DNA from: Rhizobium aethiopicum
GTDB taxonomy: Bacteria; Pseudomonadota; Alphaproteobacteria; Rhizobiales; Rhizobiaceae
Length of the DNA stretch: 64,000 nucleotides
Assembly: GCF_900094625.1 (NCBI RefSeq)
Contig: NZ_FMAJ01000008.1
Coordinates: forward strand, 62,001 to 126,000
Direction: 5' to 3'
In this document: one piece after another, positions 1-7,388 of the stretch
Layout: every line of letters starts with the position of its first letter
How positions within the stretch are numbered: the stretch's first letter is position 1
Translations under genes and position numbers: made by a program
The notes under the pieces: generated by a model
What the model was told of the DNA's origin: nothing
The model's input: the letters and a program-made list of their open reading frames with translations, nothing else
Databases searched by the model: none

Positions 1-101
1 GCAGCCGGCCGGTTCATTGATGTGCAGATCGGACAGCCAGCCCATGCGGACATGGCACTGTAGACCAGCCAGCCGAGTATCATCGTCATCAGAGCGATCA
101 T
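1..101 (-). CDS. Start of a small exported protein, partial (runs off left edge)
   Basis: An open frame on the minus strand starts at ATG 101 and is still open at base 1. The visible 33 residues are a hydrophobic, signal-peptide-like stretch followed by a Cys-Pro-Ile-Cys motif, suggesting an exported or membrane-anchored protein. A GAGG motif sits about 8 bases before this ATG; another ATG at 107 lies too close to it. The rest of the gene is outside the window, so no function can be given, and the call rests only on the leader and ribosome binding site. Confidence 0.35.
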   Translation of the reverse strand, partial: MIALMTMILGWLVYSAMSAWAGCPICTSMNRPA

Positions 102-188
102 GCGCATGACCTCAATGTAGGCAAATCCCGGCGCAGGCCAAGTCCTGAACGTGACGTCTCGATCGATCGCGGCCGCGCGCCACGCCTT

Positions 189-944
189 TCACCAGGCGGC
201 AAGCACCTTGTGCTCGATGCGGTAATCCCCGCTTTCTTCGCCGAGCGGCGCGACCGGCCATGTCCATGAGGCTTTTGCCGACGGCGGGGCGACGCCGTGC
301 AACAGGTCGGCCTCCTCATGCGTTTTGCCGTTGCGGTCGACGACGGCATAGGCGATGTCGGTCACGAGGCAATGCTGGCAGGGAAGTCCCGAAAGTCCGG
401 TGAGATGCGCCGCGATCAGCCTTTCCACCGCATCTTCGGGCATTCGACCGGCCTCGGTTTCATGGCGCCGCTTCACGCCGCGGCCGATCTGTGACAGGAG
501 ATTGGCAGAAACCACGAAATCGAGATAGGGCACGGAGCGCAGGAAGCCGAGGGGTTCGAGCTCTTGGCCGGCGGCGAGATCGTCATAGCCGGAGAGGTCG
601 CGCTCGATCAGCCGGACGTTGCGATAGCGTTTAGCCGCAAGCCACAGCCGCACTGAGGCGAGATGAACGAGATCGATGAGCACGACCGCGTCGAAATCGC
701 GCGCCAGTTCTTCGATCGGCACGTCCCGCAACAGGCCGGAGCCAAGCACGACCGCGGTCCGTTTCTGACGGAGTCCGGCCGCCGCCGCGCGGATCGCGTT
801 GCGGCTCTTCTCCTCGTGGTCGGCCCAATCCTCGGCGCAGCGCCCGGCCCGTGACCAGAGATTGACCGAATAGCGGATGAACTTCCGATGCGGCTTGCCG
901 GTCAGCGGCAATGTCGCGGCATAGAGTAGTGCCTCGGTGATCAT
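189..944 (-). CDS. Hypothetical protein with methyltransferase-like Rossmann fold
   Basis: This 251-residue protein is not one I can name. Residues 62-115 alternate strands and helices (AVVLGSGLLRDVP, then VVLIDLVHLA, then VRLIERDLSG) in the way of the nucleotide or S-adenosylmethionine binding half of a class I methyltransferase, with a GSG loop and an acidic residue at the end of strand 2. No catalytic NPPY-type motif is visible, so the activity is open. The gene is divergent from hisS, with about 135 bases between the two starts. Soluble by composition. Confidence 0.6.
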   Translation of the reverse strand: MITEALLYAATLPLTGKPHRKFIRYSVNLWSRAGRCAEDWADHEEKSRNAIRAAAAGLRQKRTAVVLGSGLLRDVPIEELARDFDAVVLIDLVHLASVRLWLAAKRYRNVRLIERDLSGYDDLAAGQELEPLGFLRSVPYLDFVVSANLLSQIGRGVKRRHETEAGRMPEDAVERLIAAHLTGLSGLPCQHCLVTDIAYAVVDRNGKTHEEADLLHGVAPPSAKASWTWPVAPLGEESGDYRIEHKVLAAW

Positions 945-1078
945 GAGCAGGTCCGCATTGTGAAGAATGCCTCTTGTTCAATCGATTCTGGCAGCGCCAC
1001 CAAGGCCCTTCGCCCTTGCCGCTCCCCGCCCAATCCGCTAGGACACCGCCACTGTCACAGTCAGTGGAATTCCCGGAA

Positions 1079-2602
1079 ATGAACGACAAGCAGAAGAAAC
1101 CGCAAAAGCTCAAGGCCCGCCTGCCGCGCGGCTTCGTCGACCGTGCGGCCGGCGATATCCGCGCCGTCAACGAGATGACGGCAAAGATCCGGGAAGTCTA
1201 TGAGCATTATGGTTTCGACCCTGTGGAAACGCCGCTGTTCGAATATACCGATGCGCTGGGCAAGTTCCTGCCCGACAGCGACCGGCCGAACGAGGGGGTC
1301 TTCTCGCTGCAGGACGACGACGAGCAATGGATGTCGTTGCGCTACGACTTGACAGCTCCGCTCGCGCGCCACGTCGCCGAGAATTTCAACGAGATCCAGC
1401 TTCCCTACCGCACCTATCGCGCCGGCTACGTCTTCCGCAATGAGAAGCCGGGTCCCGGCCGCTTCCGCCAGTTCATGCAGTTCGATGCCGATACGGTCGG
1501 CGCGCCGGGTGTTCAGGCCGATGCCGAAATGTGCATGATGATGGCCGATACGCTGGAAGCCCTCGGCATCAAGCGCGGCGACTATGTCATCCGCGTCAAC
1601 AACCGCAAGGTTCTGGATGGCGTGCTGGAGGCGATCGGCCTCGGCGGCGGCGACAAGGCCGGTCAGCGGTTGAACGTCCTGCGCGCCATCGACAAGCTCG
1701 ACAAGTTCGGTCCGGAGGGCGTGGCGCTGCTGCTCGGTCCCGGCCGCAAGGATGAATCAGGCGACTTCACCAAGGGCGCTGGGCTCGACCAGGCGCAGAT
1801 CGACAAGGTTCTGTTCTTCGTCGGCATCAGGGATTATGCCGAAAGCGCCGGACGCCTCGCCGAACTCGTCGCGGGAACGTCGAAGGGCGGCGAAGGCGTC
1901 GACGAGCTGAATTTCATCGGCGCGCTCGTTGCGAGCGCCGGTTATAGCGCCGACCGCATCAAGATCGACCCCTCCGTCGTGCGCGGCCTCGAATATTATA
2001 CCGGCCCGGTCTACGAGGCCGAGCTTCTCTTCGACGTCACCAACGAGAAGGGCGAGAAGGTCGTTTTCGGCTCCGTCGGCGGCGGTGGCCGCTATGACGG
2101 TCTCGTCTCCCGCTTCATGGGCCAGCCGGTCCCGGCAACCGGCTTTTCGATCGGCGTCTCGCGCCTGATGACGGCGCTGAAGAACCTCGGCAAGCTTGGC
2201 GCGAGCGAAGTCATCGAGCCGGTGCTGGTCACCGTCATGGACGGCGACGTCGAGGCGATGGGGCGCTACCAGAGGATGACGCAGCAACTGCGCGCCGCCG
2301 GCATCCGCGCCGAGATGTTCCAGGGCAACTGGAAGAAATTCGGCAACCAGCTGAAATATGCCGACCGCCGCGGCTGCCCCGTCGCCATCATCCAGGGTGG
2401 CGACGAGCGCGCCGAAGGCGTCGTGCAGATCAAGGATCTGATCGAGGGCAAGCGGCTTTCCGGCGAGATCGAGGACAATGCCAGCTGGCGCGAAGCGCGC
2501 GTAGCGCAGGAGACGGTCCCGGAGGGCGACCTTGTGGTCAAGGTGAGGGAAATCCTTGCCGCGCAGGCGGAGGATCGGAAGAGGGCTGGCAATGCGCAAT
2601 AG
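1079..2602 (+). CDS. hisS: Histidyl-tRNA synthetase
   Basis: Charges tRNA-His with histidine in the cytoplasm. The 507-residue product has the class II core: motif 2 with RTYRAGYVFRNE around residues 110-121, the histidine-binding GLEYYTG near 302, and the motif 3 region ATGFSIGVSRL near 354, followed by an HGTP anticodon-binding domain. The frame is open further upstream, to 974, but the ATG at 1079 (MNDKQKKPQ) matches the family N-terminus as I recall it. First gene of a hisS-hisZ-hisG cluster; a 34-base inverted repeat separates it from hisZ. Confidence 0.95.
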   Translation: MNDKQKKPQKLKARLPRGFVDRAAGDIRAVNEMTAKIREVYEHYGFDPVETPLFEYTDALGKFLPDSDRPNEGVFSLQDDDEQWMSLRYDLTAPLARHVAENFNEIQLPYRTYRAGYVFRNEKPGPGRFRQFMQFDADTVGAPGVQADAEMCMMMADTLEALGIKRGDYVIRVNNRKVLDGVLEAIGLGGGDKAGQRLNVLRAIDKLDKFGPEGVALLLGPGRKDESGDFTKGAGLDQAQIDKVLFFVGIRDYAESAGRLAELVAGTSKGGEGVDELNFIGALVASAGYSADRIKIDPSVVRGLEYYTGPVYEAELLFDVTNEKGEKVVFGSVGGGGRYDGLVSRFMGQPVPATGFSIGVSRLMTALKNLGKLGASEVIEPVLVTVMDGDVEAMGRYQRMTQQLRAAGIRAEMFQGNWKKFGNQLKYADRRGCPVAIIQGGDERAEGVVQIKDLIEGKRLSGEIEDNASWREARVAQETVPEGDLVVKVREILAAQAEDRKRAGNAQ

Positions 2603-2756
2603 TCCCCTCCCCAACCCCTCCCCACAGGGGGGAGGGGCATTACGTGGCGCCGCTGTGCCTAACTCAACGTTCGCTTCAATGACGGCGCTCTCGATTTGCA
2701 TCGACCCTGGCCGCGGGTTAGTCCCTCCCCCCTGTGGGGAGGGGTTGGGGAGGGGA
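2603..2756. repeat. Palindromic intergenic element with perfect 34-base inverted arms
   Basis: Bases 2603-2636 and 2723-2756 are exact reverse complements, 34 of 34, separated by 86 bases. Each arm has its own small palindrome around CCCCTCCCC / GGGGAGGGG. The element starts immediately after the hisS stop codon and ends 20 bases before hisZ, so if the genes are cotranscribed the mRNA would carry a very stable hairpin. The composition resembles dispersed palindromic repeats of rhizobia; that family assignment is from memory. Confidence 0.85.
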
Positions 2757-2776
2757 CTTTTCCCGGGAGCGACACT

Positions 2777-3898
2777 ATGCCCCTGATCAACCTCCCCGAA
2801 TTTGCCACCGACCTGCTCGCCGAATTTAGCGTGCGCAACGCCGAGCGCATCGACACGCCCGTCATTCAGCCGGCCGAGCCGTTCCTCGATATTGCCGGCG
2901 AGGATCTGCGACGGCGCATCTTCATGACGGAGAGCGAAACCGGCGCCAGCCTCTGCCTGCGTCCGGAGTTCACCATCCCCGTCTGTCTGCGCCATATCGA
3001 GACGGCGACCGGCACGCCGAAACGTTACGCCTATCTCGGCGAAGTCTTCCGCCAACGCCGCGACGGCGCCAATGAATTCTACCAGGCCGGTATCGAGGAT
3101 CTGGGCGATATCAACATACCGAGCGCCGATGCCCGCGCCATCGGCGACGCCACCGGCATTCTCGCCCGCCTGCTGCCGGGCCGGCGCCTAGCCGTGACGC
3201 TCGGCGATCAGGCCGTATTCGAGGCGGTCGTCCAGGCGCTGGGTCTGCCGCTCGGCTGGCAGAAGCGGCTGATTCACGCCTTCGGCAACATGACGCAGCT
3301 GGAAGCGCTGCTGGCCGGCCTCGTCAGCCCGCAATACGTCACCGGACTCGATGACGACATCGCCAGGCTCGTTGCGTCGGGCGACGAACAGGCGCTGGTC
3401 GCCCATATCGAGCATGAGATGCAGGCGACGGGTTATTCCACGAATGCCAGCCGCTCGCCGCTGGAGATCGCCCGGCGGCTCAAGGAAAAGCTGATCCTGT
3501 CCGAAACGCGTCTCGATGATGCGGCTTTCCATGTGCTGGAGGAGTTTCTGTCGCTGCATGTACCGCTCGTCAATGCGTCCGCAGCACTTGCCGGCTTTGC
3601 CGACGCTGCCGGCCTGAAGCTCGGCAATGCGCTGTCGCGCTTCAACGGCCGCGTCGGCGCCCTTGCCGATGCCGGCGTCGATCTGTCCTGCCTTGACTAT
3701 CGCGCCGCTTTCGGGCGTCCGCTCGATTATTACACCGGCCTCGTCTTCGAGGTGACGGTTGAAGGCTCGAGCGCGGTCCTGGCCGGCGGCGGCCGCTTCG
3801 ACCGGCTGTTGACCTTCCTCGGCGCAACGGACCGCATTCCGGCCGTCGGCTTCTCCTTCTGGCTCGACCGCATCGAAACCGAAAGGGCAGCCGCATGA
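2777..3898 (+). CDS. hisZ: ATP phosphoribosyltransferase regulatory subunit
   Basis: HisZ is a catalytically inactive histidyl-tRNA synthetase paralogue that pairs with short-form HisG to form the first enzyme of histidine biosynthesis. The 373-residue product keeps the synthetase-like core (CLRPEFTIPVC, YLGEVFRQRRDG, and a DYYTGLVFEV strand near residue 317) but lacks the anticodon-binding domain seen in hisS. The ATG at 2777 opens MPLINLPEF; upstream frame sequence is the palindromic repeat and is not taken as coding. The stop overlaps the hisG start in ATGA, so the two are coupled. Confidence 0.94.
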   Translation: MPLINLPEFATDLLAEFSVRNAERIDTPVIQPAEPFLDIAGEDLRRRIFMTESETGASLCLRPEFTIPVCLRHIETATGTPKRYAYLGEVFRQRRDGANEFYQAGIEDLGDINIPSADARAIGDATGILARLLPGRRLAVTLGDQAVFEAVVQALGLPLGWQKRLIHAFGNMTQLEALLAGLVSPQYVTGLDDDIARLVASGDEQALVAHIEHEMQATGYSTNASRSPLEIARRLKEKLILSETRLDDAAFHVLEEFLSLHVPLVNASAALAGFADAAGLKLGNALSRFNGRVGALADAGVDLSCLDYRAAFGRPLDYYTGLVFEVTVEGSSAVLAGGGRFDRLLTFLGATDRIPAVGFSFWLDRIETERAAA

Positions 3899-4590
3899 CC
3901 ATCACCATCGCGCTTCCCTCCAAGGGCCGGATGAAGGACGACGCTTCGGCGATCTTCGAACGGGCCGGTATGCCGATATCGGCGGTCGGCAACGATCGCT
4001 CCTATCGCGGCCGCGTCGAAGGCTGGGACGATGTGGAGGTGGCCTTTCTTTCGGCTTCCGAAATCTCCCGCGAACTCGGCAACGGCACCGTCGATTTCGG
4101 CGTCACCGGCGAGGATCTGATGCGGGAGGGTTTTGCCGAGGTCGATAAGCGCGTCGAGTTCTGCGCCCGGCTCGGCTTCGGTCACGCCGATGTCGTCGTC
4201 GCAGTGCCGGAGATCTGGCTTGATGTCGAGACCATGGCCGATCTCGGCGATGTCGCCGCCGACTTCCGCGCCCGCCACGGCCGGCGGCTTGCCATCGCCA
4301 CCAAGTACTGGCGCCTGACCCAGCAGTTCTTTTCGAGCCAGCACGGCATCCAGCTCTATCGTATTGTCGAGAGCCTTGGCGCCACCGAAGGCGCGCCCGC
4401 CTCCGGCTCGGCCGATATCATCGTCGATATCACCTCCACCGGCTCGACGTTGCGCGCCAATCATCTGAAGGTGCTCCAGGACGGCGTCATCCTGCATTCA
4501 GAGGCCTGCCTCGTGCGTGCGCGCCGGGACAGCCATGCGGACGAGCCCGCCGTGCAGGCGATCATGGAGGCGGTGCGCGCGGCCCTCTGA
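3895..4590 (+). CDS. hisG: ATP phosphoribosyltransferase, short form
   Basis: Catalyses condensation of ATP with PRPP, the first committed step of histidine synthesis. At 231 residues this is the short form, which lacks the C-terminal regulatory domain and needs HisZ, encoded just upstream with a 4-base overlap. Visible family features are the N-terminal IALPSKGRMKDDA, the GVTGEDLM segment, and the PRPP-binding loop DIIVDITSTGSTLRAN near residue 180. A strong hairpin follows directly, closing the hisS-hisZ-hisG unit. Confidence 0.95.
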   Translation: MTITIALPSKGRMKDDASAIFERAGMPISAVGNDRSYRGRVEGWDDVEVAFLSASEISRELGNGTVDFGVTGEDLMREGFAEVDKRVEFCARLGFGHADVVVAVPEIWLDVETMADLGDVAADFRARHGRRLAIATKYWRLTQQFFSSQHGIQLYRIVESLGATEGAPASGSADIIVDITSTGSTLRANHLKVLQDGVILHSEACLVRARRDSHADEPAVQAIMEAVRAAL

Positions 4591-4611
4591 TCCCGGCCAT
4601 CAAGGCACAAG

Positions 4612-4640
4612 AAAACCCGCCGTCGGTGACGGCGGGTTTT
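4612..4640. terminator. Rho-independent terminator, probably bidirectional
   Basis: A perfect 13-base-pair stem (4612-4624 with 4628-4640) with a 3-base loop, A-tract on one side and T-tract on the other. It lies 22 bases after hisG and 29 bases from the end of the convergent DoxX gene, so it can serve both. Confidence 0.9.
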
Positions 4641-4668
4641 CGCATTTATGGGAGGATGTCTTGTGGTA

Positions 4669-5085
4669 TCAGGCCGTCGCGTAGGCGCCGCGACGTGCGT
4701 CGATCGAATAGGCACCGGCACCGGCGGTGGCGAGCAGTATGTAGGCGCCGGCCAGCGTGATGTTCTTCATGACCATGATCTGGTTGAGAATATTGACGAG
4801 CTCCGTGCCGCTTGCGTAGGGCAGGTGGAAGGCGACGCCTGTGAAGACACAGAAGGCGGCGAGCAGCCAGCCGGCAATGCGGACCTGGAAGCCTGTGAGA
4901 ACAGCAAGGCCGGCCAGCAGTTCGAAAAGGCCTGCGACATAGGCCAACAGGGTTGCTGCCGGGAAGCCGGCACCGGCGATCATGCCCGCAGTACCGGCAG
5001 GATCGGAGAGCTTCATGAAGCCGGAAAGAATGAACATGAAAGACAGGAGAATGCGGGCAATCAGGATGATGACGTTGTTCGACAT
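4669..5085 (-). CDS. DoxX family membrane protein
   Basis: A 138-residue protein with four hydrophobic segments and the DoxX pattern: an N-terminal RILLSFMFILSGFMKL helix, AAGAGFPAATLLAYVAGLFE, a central helix ending in GWLLAAFCVFTG, and a C-terminal helix after LNQIMVMKNITLAG. DoxX/SURF4-like proteins are inner membrane proteins of poorly defined, redox-linked role. The ATG at 5085 starts right before the first helix; the frame upstream is basic, not membrane-like, and was excluded. It is convergent with hisG and divergent from the glutathione transferase. Confidence 0.85.
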   Translation of the reverse strand: MSNNVIILIARILLSFMFILSGFMKLSDPAGTAGMIAGAGFPAATLLAYVAGLFELLAGLAVLTGFQVRIAGWLLAAFCVFTGVAFHLPYASGTELVNILNQIMVMKNITLAGAYILLATAGAGAYSIDARRGAYATA

Positions 5086-5288
5086 GGACGATGTCTCCGT
5101 TTGAATGGCTCTGGAGATCCTGGTGCCCCGGCACCGGTTGGACCTCGGATGTCTCCTATGTCGCTTTTTTCTTCCGTCGTGGAAAGATAAACGGACGGGG
5201 ACAGTTCGTTCAATTATATGGAACGATGCCCTCGCTTGCCTTCCTGGAGCCTCGTCTTCTATGGTCGGCTGATAACATGGAGCCTCCG

Positions 5289-5990
5289 ATGGCAGATCTT
5301 TCCGCATTTCCGATCACCACGCGCTGGCCGGCGAAAAACCCCGACATCATCCAGCTCTATTCCCTGCAGACGCCGAACGGCGTGAAGGTATCGGTCGCCC
5401 TCGAAGAGCTCGGCCTTGCCTATGAGCCGCATTATATTTCCTTTGCCGAGGGCGAGCAGGAGTCGCCGGAATTCGAATCTCTCAATCCGAACGGCCGCAT
5501 TCCGGCGATCATCGATCCGAACGGGCCTGGGGGAAAGCCGATCGGGCTTTTCGAATCCGGCGCCATCCTGCTTTATCTCGCCGAAAAGACCGGCAAGCTC
5601 ATCCCCGCCGATGCCACGGGCCGCTACGAATGCATCCAGTGGGTGTTTTTCCAGATGGCCGGAATAGGCCCGATGCTCGGTCAATTCGGTCATTTCTACA
5701 AATTCGCCGCCGAGAAGGTCGCCAACAATTCCTATCCGGTGGAGCGCTACCGCGATGAATCCAAGCGGCTGCTCGGTGTGCTCGAAGGCCGGCTGCAGGG
5801 CCGCCAATGGATCATGGGCGATCTCTATACGATCGCCGACATCACCACCTTCACCTGGGTTCGCGGTGCCGACATCTTCTATGGCGGCCGTGAGATCCTC
5901 GAATATGCGAAATTCCCCGCGGTCTCCGATTGGCTGGACCGCTGCATCGCCCGTCCGGCAAGCGAAAGGGGCCTAAATATCCCGGTCTAG
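5289..5990 (+). CDS. Glutathione S-transferase, YfcG/YghU (nu class) type
   Basis: The 233-residue protein has an N-terminal thioredoxin fold with the SLQTPNGVKVSVALEE stretch that in YfcG-type enzymes supplies the Thr and Asn glutathione contacts in place of a catalytic Tyr or Ser, then NPNGRIPAI (cis-Pro) and LFESGAILLYLAEKTGKL (the Glu-Ser glutathione-binding pair), then an all-alpha domain with GPMLGQFGHF. These enzymes often act as disulphide reductases; the substrate here is unknown. Start at 5289 is preceded by GGAG with 6-base spacing. Divergent from DoxX. Confidence 0.9.
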   Translation: MADLSAFPITTRWPAKNPDIIQLYSLQTPNGVKVSVALEELGLAYEPHYISFAEGEQESPEFESLNPNGRIPAIIDPNGPGGKPIGLFESGAILLYLAEKTGKLIPADATGRYECIQWVFFQMAGIGPMLGQFGHFYKFAAEKVANNSYPVERYRDESKRLLGVLEGRLQGRQWIMGDLYTIADITTFTWVRGADIFYGGREILEYAKFPAVSDWLDRCIARPASERGLNIPV

Positions 5991-6020
5991 CCGGAGTAAC
6001 AGGCTTTCGGCTGAAAGACG

Positions 6021-6044
6021 AAGGCCGCCCTCGGGAGCGGCCTT
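6021..6044 (+). terminator. Probable terminator after the glutathione transferase gene
   Basis: Inverted repeat AAGGCCGC / GCGGCCTT (8 base pairs, 8-base loop), about 30 bases past the stop codon. The following T-run is weak (TTAACTCGTTT), so termination efficiency is uncertain. Confidence 0.6.
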
Positions 6045-6100
6045 AACTCGTTTAGAAAACTCGCCTTTGGAAGGTCCTCCGCCTGGGAAATCGCGGACCA

Positions 6101-6239
6101 GCCCCTCATCCGGCTGCCGCCACCTTCTCCCCGCTTGCGGGGAGAAGGGAATATGCCGCGACCTTCAGCGTTTCACTGGCCGTTCGTCGGGCACGTCCCC
6201 TCTCCCCGTCAGAACGGGGAGAGGGTTAGGGTGAGGGGC
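6101..6239. repeat. RIME-like double palindrome
   Basis: Two hairpins sit inside terminal CCCCTCA / TGAGGGG inverted ends: a 12-base-pair stem at 6123-6148 (CCTTCTCCCCGC arm, 2-base loop) and a second around 6198-6225 (CTCCCCGT arm with a CAGA loop). This two-palindrome layout fits the Rhizobium-specific intergenic mosaic elements known from rhizobia. Related half-elements occur at 15611 and 53728 in this window. Confidence 0.75.
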
Positions 6240-6251
6240 AACTATCCCAGC

Positions 6252-6764
6252 CTACTGCCGGCTTGTGATCTGCCTTGCACCTTCGAGCTTGAAGCGCGGG
6301 AAGACGAAGAGGCCGACCATGCTGCCGCTGTATTTTTCCTCGAGCCCGCTCGACTCGCCCATGCAGAACAGCGGCTGGCGCAAGCCGTTCGGCATGATGA
6401 CCGTCGTGGAAAAGCAGAAGGAGGAGCAGTGCGTCGCCGCCTGCTCGAACAGTTCCAGCACGCGGGCGCGATCCTTGACGTCGTAGCAGCGGATCAGGTT
6501 CAGCAGCCCGCATTCCTCGGCGGAGAGGCCGTGCAGCATTGCGCTCCATTTGCCAAGACGGATCAGGCCGCTCGAAAAATCTCCGGTCCAGCTTTCGGAA
6601 ACCGACAACTGCGCCAGCATCTGGTGATTTTGATGATTGTCGTTCAGCGAGCCGGTCATCAAGGGCACGGCTGCATTGGCTTTGGCGATCTTAAACAAGG
6701 CGTTCCCCAGTTCGGATGCGGCTCCTCCGCCGCACGCTCGGCAAACACAAAGAAACAGGATCAT
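6252..6764 (-). CDS. PAS-like domain protein
   Basis: A 170-residue protein whose central part (SESWTGDFSSGLIRLGKW, then CYDVKDRARVLELFEQAA, then SSFCFSTTVI) has the strand-helix-strand rhythm of a PAS sensor domain; no output domain is attached. It may bind a ligand or partner protein, but nothing in the sequence says which. The start is uncertain: ATG 6764 gives a cysteine-rich leader, ATG 6659 (MTGSLNDNHQ) would give 135 residues; neither has a clear ribosome binding site. The reading between them (LGNALFKIAKAN) looks coding, so the longer form is kept. Confidence 0.65.
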   Translation of the reverse strand: MILFLCVCRACGGGAASELGNALFKIAKANAAVPLMTGSLNDNHQNHQMLAQLSVSESWTGDFSSGLIRLGKWSAMLHGLSAEECGLLNLIRCYDVKDRARVLELFEQAATHCSSFCFSTTVIMPNGLRQPLFCMGESSGLEEKYSGSMVGLFVFPRFKLEGARQITSRQ

Positions 6765-7194
6765 GGGACAGCGGGCATAATGCCCGCGCCTAAACCGGCG
6801 ATCGTTGCAGCCATTCGAGTCTCCGGACCTGAGTCCTTAGAACACGCATCTGTGGCGTCGCCTTCCCGCGCTCGTCTGTCAGCGAAAATGATCACCGGGA
6901 GCGCTTCAATTGCAGCGCGGATTTATAGGAGCTTTTGCACGAACGGCAACGGCTTTTTGAGACTATTCGGATCGGCATTATTTGTGGCAGATGTCGGGAC
7001 CCCACACTCTTCGGCCGGAAGTGCCCCGTTTTCAGCGCATTTCAACCGGTTCGCGCCCCGGGAAGCAATCTCTCGCGCACGTCCCGGAATTGGAAAATAA
7101 GCAGCGACGCAAGCCTGGCGAAAGCTTCGGCGCCGGCCGACGCGCTGCACGGCATAAAATGGCGCACAATGGATCGAATCGCACCCGGCAAAGG
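6765..7194. other. Noncoding stretch between the PAS-like gene and the groEL terminator
   Basis: About 430 bases without a convincing gene on either strand. It includes a 7-base-pair hairpin GCGGGCA/TGCCCGC at about 6773-6789, just upstream of the PAS-like gene. Short open frames here lack ribosome binding sites and have the composition of chance frames. Nothing else was recognised. Confidence 0.5.
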
Positions 7195-7220
7195 AAAAGG
7201 GCGACCCGAGAGCCGCCCTT
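7195..7220 (-). terminator. Terminator of the groESL operon
   Basis: Read on the minus strand, an AAGGGCG / CGCCCTT stem with a 10-base loop is followed by TTTTCC. It lies about 150 bases past the groEL stop, downstream of a duplicated piece of the groEL 3' end, which suggests the original gene end lay closer to it. Confidence 0.75.
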
Positions 7221-7254
7221 CCTGTTCCGGATGTGCCGGAATGGATGTCAGTGC

Positions 7255-7388
7255 AGGCTTTCGCCTATCACATCATGTCCATACCGCCAGTTCAGCGCGC
7301 TTGACGCGCTGAACCACTTTAGGTGATGGGCGGTTTCATGGACGATGTTGCGATAGGCTGTCGCCTATCACATCATGTCCATACCGCC
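7255..7388. repeat. Direct repeat of the groEL 3' end, 100 bases apart
   Basis: Bases 7255-7288 and 7355-7388 match at 33 of 34 positions and are offset by exactly 100 bases. The second copy is the live groEL end (codons for the last residues Gly-Gly-Met-Asp-Met-Met plus stop); the first is the same tail stranded downstream. Between them lies a perfect 9-base-pair hairpin, 7291-7313 (TTCAGCGCG / CGCGCTGAA). Confidence 0.9.
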
